From positions 1 through 32,656 of the forward strand of contig JASIAM010000328.1 in NCBI GenBank assembly GCA_030041985.1: DNA of 32,656 nucleotides. Reading direction: 5' to 3'. A program made the position numbers and the translations under genes. The notes under the pieces are model-generated. The model was not told the origin of the DNA, made no database searches, and saw only the letters and a program-made list of their open reading frames with translations. This stretch comes from Bryobacteraceae bacterium. Lineage in GTDB: Bacteria; Acidobacteriota; Terriglobia; Bryobacterales; Bryobacteraceae. This document shows positions 8,231 to 14,704 of this stretch, piece after piece. The first letter of the stretch is position 1. Each line of letters begins with the position of its first letter.

Positions 8231-8983
8231 GTGAAACCGCCGCAAGGAAGACCGCATTGGCCGCCGCCGTTCCGGCCTGTTGTCGCCGTGCCCGTCCAGC
8301 CGAAACCAGTCCAGCCCAAAGCAGGGCCGCCCGTGTATCGCCCGTTGTCCTCTTCTGTCATTAACTTGATGCCGGAAGTGGGTGTCACCGCTCTAACAAC
8401 CAACCTCGGATACAACTACAGTGCTGCCGAAGCTCTGCTGGAGCCATACGAAAGAACAGAGCTGGAAGGCTTGTGGGGCAGCAACTACACAGTCACGCGT
8501 AACACGTCCAGGCCACAAAGGAGATTACGGGCCACCAACGCGGCGGCTACTGTGCGGACTCGCTTGAACGCCATCTTCGCCACTCCGCGGGTTACCTATT
8601 CCGATAATTTTCGGACCAACCACATTAGCGATGGCGATGTCGACAGAAACACCGCCAGAACCCGGGGCAATGCCCGAAACCCTCGCCCTCCTCATAACAC
8701 GGTTCTGAAGGAATCTTACCTGCGCGGCCTTCTCATAACAGATGCCACCACGGGTGGTGCTGATGGCGCCGCACGGGCCGATGGCAACCACACTCTCCGC
8801 TTTCAGTCCCCTAACCCTCCCAACGGCAGAATCTCCTTGGCCACACGTAATGGCGGCGGGAACATGGTGGCCGAAGACCCTGGCCTCTATTTTGTGGCGG
8901 TGCGTTACTCTCTGGCCACCGACGCCAATTCCAGGCGCCAGAAGGCGATCCGTGCCTACCACCTCGAAACCGACGACGACTGA
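8231..8983 (+). CDS. Unrecognised 250-aa protein with proline-rich toxin-like N-terminus
   Basis: It starts at GTG 8231, with no clear ribosome binding site. Residues 1-45 are proline-rich (PHWPPPFRPVV, then VQPKPVQPKAGPPVYRP and SSSVINLMPE). The VQPK...PPVYRP...VIxLM style resembles the N-terminal presequence seen on large extracellular or polymorphic-toxin-like proteins; that comparison is from memory. The remaining 200 residues contain many Arg and Asn (TRNTSRPQRR, NTARTRGNARNPRPPHN), a glycine-rich region and an acidic end (ETDDD). I see no classical signal peptide, no membrane segment and no catalytic motif I can name. There is no partner or immunity-like gene beside it: the next gene is a sensor kinase 105 bases downstream. 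The function is unknown. Confidence 0.7.
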   Translation: MKPPQGRPHWPPPFRPVVAVPVQPKPVQPKAGPPVYRPLSSSVINLMPEVGVTALTTNLGYNYSAAEALLEPYERTELEGLWGSNYTVTRNTSRPQRRLRATNAAATVRTRLNAIFATPRVTYSDNFRTNHISDGDVDRNTARTRGNARNPRPPHNTVLKESYLRGLLITDATTGGADGAARADGNHTLRFQSPNPPNGRISLATRNGGGNMVAEDPGLYFVAVRYSLATDANSRRQKAIRAYHLETDDD

Positions 8984-8989
8984 TAGCCG

Positions 8990-9011
8990 GCCGTTTGGGC
9001 TGGGAAACGGC
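8990..9011 (+). terminator. Hairpin after the unknown 8231-8983 gene
   Basis: GCCGTTT (8990-8996) pairs with AAACGGC (9005-9011) around an 8-nt loop just after the stop codon. No T-run follows, so it is at best a weak or factor-dependent terminator. Confidence 0.3.
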
Positions 9012-9088
9012 TGAACCTATCCCTGGTCCCCAACGCCAGTCCCGCAGTTGCTGTAAAGCTCCCTCGCTTACCTGCCGATAAATCAGTT

Positions 9089-10531
9089 GTGACCGGATTG
9101 CTGACCACCGAAAGCAAGCGCCATGTGCGCCGCATGCTGCACTCGTTAACCCCTTGTGCGGACCGGCTCGAGCGGCGGTTCCGGCCCTGGCTGAAGAAGG
9201 CCGGATGTGACGCCGCGCAGATCAACGCGCTTCTGGCAATCACCCCCGCCGCCGCCGTGCGCATGCAGTCACTCAATCCCTTTTTCAAGCAGGTGGCCTA
9301 TAGCGGCAAGAGGCTCGCCAAGCTGAATCTCGCCCCCGCCGTGGTAAGTAAATCCCTGCAGCAATTCGACTGTCTGGCCGGCGATCTGCTGGAAGGCCGG
9401 TTCGCGCCCGCCCGCGAGCAGTTCCAACTTGCCACTCATTTTGTCTTGAAGCAGGCCTATTACGAAGTGCGCGAGGCCGAATCCCAGGCATTCTTCGATC
9501 TGTTCCGCGCCGAGACCCAAGCGGCGGACCTGGATGACTTGCTCTCCCGCTTTGTCCGCGTGCTCACCAAGGCATTTCGTGCGGCTGCCGGAAGATTAAC
9601 ACTCGAAGAGCAGCCCCTGCCGGAGGGGTTGCAGCAGCCTCTTTATATCGAGCGGGATCAGCCGAATCAAAATCTGCTGGTCGATCGCCGTTTGCGGGGC
9701 CGCTACGCCTCTTATTGGTCCTATCCTTTTGGCCCTTCGGCCGTTTTGCAACTCGGGTTTACCGTTCCTTACCCCTGGCTTCCCCGGGAACAGGCATTGC
9801 TCGCCGCCGCTGCTGCCCGCTGCCGTGAAGCCATCGAACGCACTCGTATGACGCAACAGATCCGCCGCTTGCAGGCCGAGTCTCTGCGCACCGAAGAGGA
9901 AGAAAGGCGGCGCATCGGCCGCGATCTGCACGACGAAGCCGGGCAGGCGTTGGCGTTTCTGCGGCTCCAATTGGAAATGATGGAACGCGATGCCCCGGAC
10001 CGCCTGCGCGCCAGGCTCTCCGAAGCACGAGAACTTGCCGGCCGCACCACTATCGAACTCCGCCGCATCATTTCCGCCCTGAGTCCTTCGGCGCTGGAGC
10101 GGCTCGGACTCCGGACCGCGCTCCGCTTGCTCGTGAAACGTTTTCGTTATACCCATCGGATTGCGGTCGAATACCGTGCCGGTGCTTTGCCCGCCTCGCT
10201 ACCTCTTCCCGCCCAGGAGGTGATCTACCGCGTGGCGCAGGAGTCCTTGCAGAATGTGGCGAAACATTCCCGTGCTACTCGAGTAAATGTTTCCTTCCGA
10301 GGCGCCGATAAGAAATTTAGGCTGAGCGTGCGGGATAACGGCGCGGGCTTCAGTCCCGATCGGGCTTTGCTCAAGCCCAGGTCGTTTGGTCTGGCGGGAA
10401 TGAGGGAGCGCGCCATGCTGTTGGGTGGAACGCTCACTCTTAAAACTGCGCCAGGGAAAGGAACCGAAGTCCGCCTGGAACTACCCGCTCCGGTGATAGC
10501 AAATGGCAAAAATTCGCGTATTATTGACTGA
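9089..10531 (+). CDS. NarL-family sensor histidine kinase (HisKA_3 type)
   Basis: A 480-aa cytosolic kinase with no transmembrane segment. Residues 1-130 are a helical region of unknown type, about 140-250 look like a GAF-type sensory domain, and about 270-340 are the HisKA_3 dimerisation domain with EEEERRRIGRDLHDEAGQA, where H281 is the likely phosphorylation site. The C-terminal HATPase_c domain shows the N box (QEVIYRVAQESLQNVAKHS) and G boxes (DNGAGF, FGLAGMRERA, GKGTEVRLELP). Such kinases phosphorylate NarL/FixJ regulators, and its partner is encoded immediately downstream with a 29-bp overlap, so the pair is co-translated. The signal is unknown. The start is GTG 9089; later in-frame starts exist, so the first 15 residues are uncertain. 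Confidence 0.88.
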   Translation: MTGLLTTESKRHVRRMLHSLTPCADRLERRFRPWLKKAGCDAAQINALLAITPAAAVRMQSLNPFFKQVAYSGKRLAKLNLAPAVVSKSLQQFDCLAGDLLEGRFAPAREQFQLATHFVLKQAYYEVREAESQAFFDLFRAETQAADLDDLLSRFVRVLTKAFRAAAGRLTLEEQPLPEGLQQPLYIERDQPNQNLLVDRRLRGRYASYWSYPFGPSAVLQLGFTVPYPWLPREQALLAAAAARCREAIERTRMTQQIRRLQAESLRTEEEERRRIGRDLHDEAGQALAFLRLQLEMMERDAPDRLRARLSEARELAGRTTIELRRIISALSPSALERLGLRTALRLLVKRFRYTHRIAVEYRAGALPASLPLPAQEVIYRVAQESLQNVAKHSRATRVNVSFRGADKKFRLSVRDNGAGFSPDRALLKPRSFGLAGMRERAMLLGGTLTLKTAPGKGTEVRLELPAPVIANGKNSRIID

Positions 10532-11177
10532 CGATCACACTCTGTTCCGGCAAGGCATGCGTACCCTTCTGGCGGCTGAGCCAGATATTGAAATTGTTGG
10601 AGAAGCCTCCAACGCTAGTGATGCTGTTTCCTTCGCCGGCGATCTGCGGCCCGATGTCGTGCTCATGGATGTCGGAATGCCAGGCTTGAGTAGTTTCGAA
10701 GCCACCCGGCAGATCCGCAAGCAGCGCGCCGAGACGCGCGTCATTTTCCTCTCCATGTATGACGATGAAGACTACCTCGCCGAATCCGTCGAAATCGGCG
10801 CCAGCGGTTACATCTTGAAGGAGAGCCCGGCCGAGCAGCTCGTGAGCGCGATTCGCGAAGTGCATCGCGGCGGTAACTATCTGACGCCCCGCCTCCTGGC
10901 CCGCCTGGTGGACGATTTTCGCGTGCAAAGCCGTTCCCCCATGCGCCAGCCTCGCTTCGGCACCCTCACCAAGCGCGAACGCGAAATTCTCAAATTGCTG
11001 GCCGAAGGGAAATCCGTAAAGGAAGTGGCCACCGAATTCGATCTCAGCGTCAAAACCGTCGAGGCCCACAAATTTAACCTGATGCGCAAATTGGATATTC
11101 ACAACAAAGCCCAACTGGTCCAATACGCCATCCAGAAAAAAATTATCCGCCTCCCGGAAATGCTCCCCGTCAACTAG
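10503..11177 (+). CDS. NarL/FixJ-family response regulator
   Basis: A 224-aa DNA-binding regulator. The receiver domain (about 1-120) has the acidic pair D10/D11, phospho-acceptor D56 in VVLMDVGMPG, S84 and K106 (YILKESPAE). A linker leads to a LuxR-type helix-turn-helix (about 155-215: LTKREREILKLLAEGKSVKEVA, then LSVKTVEAHKFNLMRKL). The gene starts inside the end of the sensor kinase gene (29-bp overlap), which makes it that kinase's cognate partner. The target genes cannot be inferred. It is followed by a convergent gene. Confidence 0.93.
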   Translation: MAKIRVLLTDDHTLFRQGMRTLLAAEPDIEIVGEASNASDAVSFAGDLRPDVVLMDVGMPGLSSFEATRQIRKQRAETRVIFLSMYDDEDYLAESVEIGASGYILKESPAEQLVSAIREVHRGGNYLTPRLLARLVDDFRVQSRSPMRQPRFGTLTKREREILKLLAEGKSVKEVATEFDLSVKTVEAHKFNLMRKLDIHNKAQLVQYAIQKKIIRLPEMLPVN

Positions 11178-11240
11178 CGGGCGCTGTAGGGCGCCGGGTC
11201 TCCATGCCCGCCGCCGCGCTTCCGCCCACGCGGCAGAATG

Positions 11241-11257
11241 CGGCGAAGGCTTCGCCG
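11241..11257. terminator. Perfect 7-bp hairpin between convergent genes
   Basis: CGGCGAA (11241-11247) and TTCGCCG (11251-11257) with a 3-nt loop lie between the convergent response regulator and oxidoreductase genes. There is no T-tract on either side, so a role as a bidirectional transcription block is only a guess. Confidence 0.35.
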
Positions 11258-11270
11258 GAAAACCCGAGGC

Positions 11271-12209
11271 CTACACGACGCGCAGCACGATCTTGCCCCG
11301 CGTGTGCAGGGTGGCATTCATCGCATGCGCGCGGGCGGCTTCGGCTAAGGGAAGCACGGCTTCGATAATCGGCCGCACTTTCCCCGTATCTACCAGGTTC
11401 GCCAGCTCCTGCAACTGTGCCTGATTGGGTTGCACGAAAACGCCTGCGGTACGCACGGCATGCGCCTTGGCCTGTTCCTCAGATGCTTGGCCGAGAATGG
11501 TAACCAGAATACCGCCCTTCTTCAACACTTGGTACGAACGATCTCGTACATCCCCGGCCAGGGCATCCAGCACCACGTCTACATCCTTCACGACGTCTTC
11601 GAAGCGGGTGGTGTTGTAGTCGATCAGTTCGTCGGCCCCGAGTTCGCGCAGAAATGCGTGGTTCCGGGAGGAGGCCGTACCGATGACATAGGCCCCCTTC
11701 CATTTTGCAAGCTGCACCGCGAAGGTACCCACGCCGCCGGCAGCCGCATGAATCAGGATTTTCTGTCCGGCTTCTAAATTTCCGGCATCAAAAATGGCCT
11801 GCCATGCTGTGAGCGCGGCTAGCGGAATCGCGGCGGATTGCACATGGTCGAGCGATTTCGGTTTGCGCTGGATTTCCGATGCCCGCACCGCGATATACTC
11901 CGCATAAGAGCCGTTGCGGCCGAGGTCCGGGCGGGCATAAACCTCGTCGCCCAGCTTCCATCCATTTGCGCCGCCCCCCAGTCGTTCAATGACGCCAGAA
12001 AAATCCCACCCCAGGATAAAGGGCAGCGGGAACTCACGAAATGCCCGCAAGTAACCTGCGCGGATTTTCCAGTCCACCGGATTTACCCCGGCTGCGTGCA
12101 CTTTGACCAGCACATCTCCATCGGCTGGCTCAGGGCGCGGAACATCTTCCAATTTGAGAACCTCCGGCCCACCATAGCCGTACATCCGCACTGCCTTCAT
12201 CATGGCCAT
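11271..12209 (-). CDS. NADP-dependent quinone-oxidoreductase-like enzyme (zinc-free MDR superfamily)
   Basis: A 312-aa medium-chain dehydrogenase/reductase. The N-terminal GroES-like domain (about 1-125: PEVLKLEDVPRPEPADGDVLVKVHAAGVNPVDWKIR) lacks the zinc-binding Cys cluster of alcohol dehydrogenases, which places it with quinone reductases or enoyl reductases. The Rossmann domain starts at HAAAGGVGTFAVQLAKW, the NADPH-binding motif of this branch. It is predicted to be a cytosolic NADPH-dependent reductase of quinones or activated alkenes. AGGAGA lies 9 nt before the first ATG of the MAMMKA start. It is divergent from rplU, 96 bp away. Confidence 0.87.
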   Translation of the reverse strand: MAMMKAVRMYGYGGPEVLKLEDVPRPEPADGDVLVKVHAAGVNPVDWKIRAGYLRAFREFPLPFILGWDFSGVIERLGGGANGWKLGDEVYARPDLGRNGSYAEYIAVRASEIQRKPKSLDHVQSAAIPLAALTAWQAIFDAGNLEAGQKILIHAAAGGVGTFAVQLAKWKGAYVIGTASSRNHAFLRELGADELIDYNTTRFEDVVKDVDVVLDALAGDVRDRSYQVLKKGGILVTILGQASEEQAKAHAVRTAGVFVQPNQAQLQELANLVDTGKVRPIIEAVLPLAEAARAHAMNATLHTRGKIVLRVV

Positions 12210-12240
12210 TCTGCTTGTTCTCCTGTAGTGGCGGGATTTC

Positions 12241-12246
12241 TATAGT
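12241..12246 (+). promoter_or_regulatory. rplU: Possible -10 box for the rplU operon
   Basis: TATAGT lies 65 bp before the rplU start within the 96-bp divergent gap. I find no good -35 at normal spacing (TTGTTC is 20 bp away), so this is only a candidate. Confidence 0.3.
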
Positions 12247-12305
12247 AAACTTAAAGGTTACTTCAGAAGTTACGGGCATGTGGTGTGTCCGAGCGAGGTT
12301 TAGTC

Positions 12306-12617
12306 ATGCAGGCGATAATCGAAACCGGCGGCAAGCAATACCGGGTAGCACCCGGCGATGTGATCCGCGTGGAAAAACTGGCGGGTGACGCGGGATCCGA
12401 AATCGAATTGGCCGCCAAGGCTGCCTTCCAGGATGGCGGCGAACTGGTTACCGGCGCCACCGTGAAGGCAACCATTGTCGGCAATGGCCGCGGCGACAAA
12501 ATTATAGTATTCAAATTCAAACGGAAGAAGCAGTATAAGAGGACCATCGGCCACCGCCAGGATTTCACGGAATTGCGCGTGGGCGAGATTGTGCCGCAGG
12601 TGAGTTATGGCTCATAA
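12306..12617 (+). CDS. rplU: Large ribosomal subunit protein bL21
   Basis: A 103-aa ribosomal protein that binds 23S rRNA in the 50S subunit. It starts with the typical [25 protein letters not shown] and contains the basic [21 protein letters not shown] segment. I choose ATG 12306, preceded by GAGCGAGG 7 nt upstream; an in-frame GTG at 12285 would add seven residues not expected in the family. It is the first gene of the conserved L21-L27-Obg cluster. The last 11 bases overlap rpmA, suggesting translational coupling. Confidence 0.97.
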   Translation: MQAIIETGGKQYRVAPGDVIRVEKLAGDAGSEIELAAKAAFQDGGELVTGATVKATIVGNGRGDKIIVFKFKRKKQYKRTIGHRQDFTELRVGEIVPQVSYGS

Positions 12618-12864
12618 GAAAGGTTTAGGAAGTTCCCGCAATGGGCGCGATTCCAACGCGCAGCGCCTGGGCGTAAAGGTCTTCGGCGGCCAATTGGTGC
12701 CGGGCGGTTCGGTGCTGGTGCGCCAGCGCGGCACCAAAATTAAACCAGGACTCAACGTGGGTTGGGGCAAGGACGATACCCTGTTCGCCAAAGTGACGGG
12801 CGTGGTCGAATACCGCGACCGCGGGCGCATGGGAAAATTCGTCAGCGTAAAAGAAGTAGCGTAG
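12607..12864 (+). CDS. rpmA: Large ribosomal subunit protein bL27
   Basis: An 85-aa 50S protein near the peptidyl-transferase centre. It starts directly with [24 protein letters not shown], so it has the non-cleaved N-terminus type and not the Firmicutes type with a removable leader. Its start codon lies inside the end of rplU (11-bp overlap). A 33-bp-arm repeat hairpin separates it from obg downstream. Confidence 0.97.
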   Translation: MAHKKGLGSSRNGRDSNAQRLGVKVFGGQLVPGGSVLVRQRGTKIKPGLNVGWGKDDTLFAKVTGVVEYRDRGRMGKFVSVKEVA

Positions 12865-12869
12865 AAAAG

Positions 12870-12957
12870 AAGCTATCAGCCATCAGCATTCAGCGATCAG
12901 CTCCTAAAAGCTACCGTTTCCGTAAGCTGACTGCTGATAGCTGACGGCTGACAGCTT
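12870..12957 (+). repeat. Inverted repeat built from 7-bp units between rpmA and obg
   Basis: The left arm (12870-12902) and right arm (12925-12957) are 33 bases each and match at 27 of 33 positions when one is reverse-complemented, around a 22-nt loop. Each arm is itself a run of 7-bp steps: ATCAGCN on the left, GCTGAYN on the right. The right arm ends 5 bases before the obg start codon. It looks like a REP-like dispersed element inserted into the operon. I cannot count copies elsewhere from this window. Confidence 0.85.
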
Positions 12958-12962
12958 TTCCC

Positions 12963-14006
12963 ATGTTCATCGACGAAGTTCGCATCCTGGTGAAAGCCGG
13001 CGATGGGGGCAATGGTTGCCTGGCGTTTCGCCGTGAGAAGTACGTCCCCCGTGGCGGACCGAGCGGCGGCGATGGCGGACGCGGGGGCGACGTCGTGCTG
13101 GTGGCCAACGAACACCAGAACACGCTGCTGCATCTACGTTACAATCCCGAGCACAAAGCAGAGCGCGGCCGTCACGGTGAGGGCAGCAACAAAACCGGCG
13201 CCGATGGCCGCTCTATTGAAGTGTCCGTCCCCGTGGGAACCGTCGTGTACGAAGACGAAACCGGTGGGCGTCTGTGTGATCTGGCGCATCCCGGCGATCG
13301 TTTCACCGTGGCGCTGGGCGGGCGCGGCGGCCGCGGCAATGCGCGTTTTGCCACCCCCACGCACCAGGCGCCTACGGAACATGAACCGGGGCGGCCCGGA
13401 GAAGAGAAGCATCTGCGCCTCGAATTGAAATTGCTCGCCGATGCCGGCTTGGTGGGGTTTCCTAATGCCGGCAAGTCGACGCTGATCTCCCGCCTTTCCG
13501 CCGCGCGGCCCAAGATTGCCGATTATCCCTTCACTACGCTGGAGCCCAACCTGGGCGTGGTGGAGTTGCCGGATTACCAAAGCTTTGTGGTGGCCGATAT
13601 ACCGGGTCTGATTGAAGGCGCCCACCTGGGGCACGGGCTGGGAACCCGCTTCCTGCGACACATCGAGCGTACCCGCCTGCTGGTCCATTTGGTGGATGTC
13701 TCTCCCTCTAGCGGCCGCGATCCGATTGAGGATTTTGAGACGGTCATGCGCGAGTTGGCCAGTTTCAGTGAACTGCTGGCCAAGAAGCCTCAAATTGTCG
13801 CCGCGACGAAAATGGACGTTGCGCAGGATCCGGAGCGCGTGCAAGCGCTGCGGCGCTACGTGGAAGCCCGAGGCTTAGAGTGCTTCGAGATTTCGAGCGT
13901 CACCGGACAAGGCGTCGAGCAGTTGCGTTACGCCATGGCGGAGCGTGTGCTCGCACCGCTTTCCGTGCCGGGCGACGATTTCCTGCCGGACAATCAGGCC
14001 GAGTGA
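12963..14006 (+). CDS. obg: Obg GTPase (ribosome assembly)
   Basis: A 347-aa GTPase that acts in late 50S assembly and stringent-type control. The glycine-rich Obg fold occupies about 1-158 ([38 protein letters not shown]). The G domain follows, with the P-loop GFPNAGKST at 165-173, the G2 Thr region (YPFTTLEPN), DIPGLIEGA, a TKMD variant of NKxD, and SSVTGQG. There is no C-terminal OCT domain, as in many Gram-negative Obg proteins. It is third in the rplU-rpmA-obg operon. No ribosome binding site is visible: the 5 bases before ATG adjoin the repeat hairpin. Confidence 0.96.
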   Translation: MFIDEVRILVKAGDGGNGCLAFRREKYVPRGGPSGGDGGRGGDVVLVANEHQNTLLHLRYNPEHKAERGRHGEGSNKTGADGRSIEVSVPVGTVVYEDETGGRLCDLAHPGDRFTVALGGRGGRGNARFATPTHQAPTEHEPGRPGEEKHLRLELKLLADAGLVGFPNAGKSTLISRLSAARPKIADYPFTTLEPNLGVVELPDYQSFVVADIPGLIEGAHLGHGLGTRFLRHIERTRLLVHLVDVSPSSGRDPIEDFETVMRELASFSELLAKKPQIVAATKMDVAQDPERVQALRRYVEARGLECFEISSVTGQGVEQLRYAMAERVLAPLSVPGDDFLPDNQAE

Positions 14007-14013
14007 CGGTGTC

Positions 14014-14694
14014 TCAGCCCGAGTCCCCGTTCCGGAGATACGCTATCAGGGCCGCCGGGTCGTCAGTAATGATCCCGTCCACATGGGCTGCAATCAGCCG
14101 GTTCCACTCGTTGGGCGAATTGGCTGTCCATGGCACTACTTGCATTCCAGCCGCATGCGCTGCCGACACCTTCGCGGCCGTTACCAGAGCAAACTGAGGG
14201 GCAACGATTTCGGCGCTCGCGGCTTCGCGGGCAATCTCGTGGAAATCGCGGGGATCGGCATCCGTAAGCGCGGATAAGCGGATCGCGGGTGCGGCCCGGC
14301 GCATTGCCCGCAGCACCTCGAAATCGAACGACATCACCACTACGCGGTTCTCCAGGTGGTAAGCGCGGATTTTGTCGAGCACCAGACGCACGAATTCTTC
14401 AGGACTCGGACAGGCGGGAGGCCCCTGCCAGGTTTTGATTTCGAGGTCGTATTCGAAGGCGCCGAGGCTGCTAAGGGCCAAAACATCTTCGAGTGTGGGC
14501 GCGATTCCGCGTTCCGAAACCGGATCGTGTGAGATGACCACCTCACGGCTGCCGGTGGTTACCAGATCCATTTCCAGAGCATCGGAGCCGCACCGAATGG
14601 CGTACTCGAAAGCCGCGAGCGTGTTTTCGGGCATGCGCGCGCGGGCGCCGCGGTGTCCATGCACCGCTATGCCCACGGGCCTTGCTCTCGGCAC
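14014..14694 (-). CDS. Glycerophosphodiester phosphodiesterase
   Basis: A protein of about 226 aa of the GDPD TIM-barrel family, which hydrolyses glycerophosphodiesters to glycerol-3-phosphate and an alcohol. The key motif is VHGHRGARARMPENT (HRG...PENT), followed by DALEMDL (metal ligands) and VISHDPV (catalytic His), with DLEIK further on. The ORF can be extended to 14802, but that would overlap the phosphorylase gene by about 100 bp with unrelated sequence. GTG 14694 (preceded by GTGAG) or GTG 14676 (preceded by AAGG) is likelier. It has no signal peptide, so it is cytosolic. It probably shares a transcript with the phosphorylase gene upstream. Its stop lies 7 bp from the convergent obg stop. 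Confidence 0.88.
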   Translation of the reverse strand: MPRARPVGIAVHGHRGARARMPENTLAAFEYAIRCGSDALEMDLVTTGSREVVISHDPVSERGIAPTLEDVLALSSLGAFEYDLEIKTWQGPPACPSPEEFVRLVLDKIRAYHLENRVVVMSFDFEVLRAMRRAAPAIRLSALTDADPRDFHEIAREAASAEIVAPQFALVTAAKVSAAHAAGMQVVPWTANSPNEWNRLIAAHVDGIITDDPAALIAYLRNGDSG

Positions 14695-14704
14695 ACGACG
14701 AGTC

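Noticed and set aside
11178-11270. Strong intrinsic terminator between the convergent genes
   Set aside because: The hairpin is good but no T-run follows on either strand, so it is listed only at low confidence.
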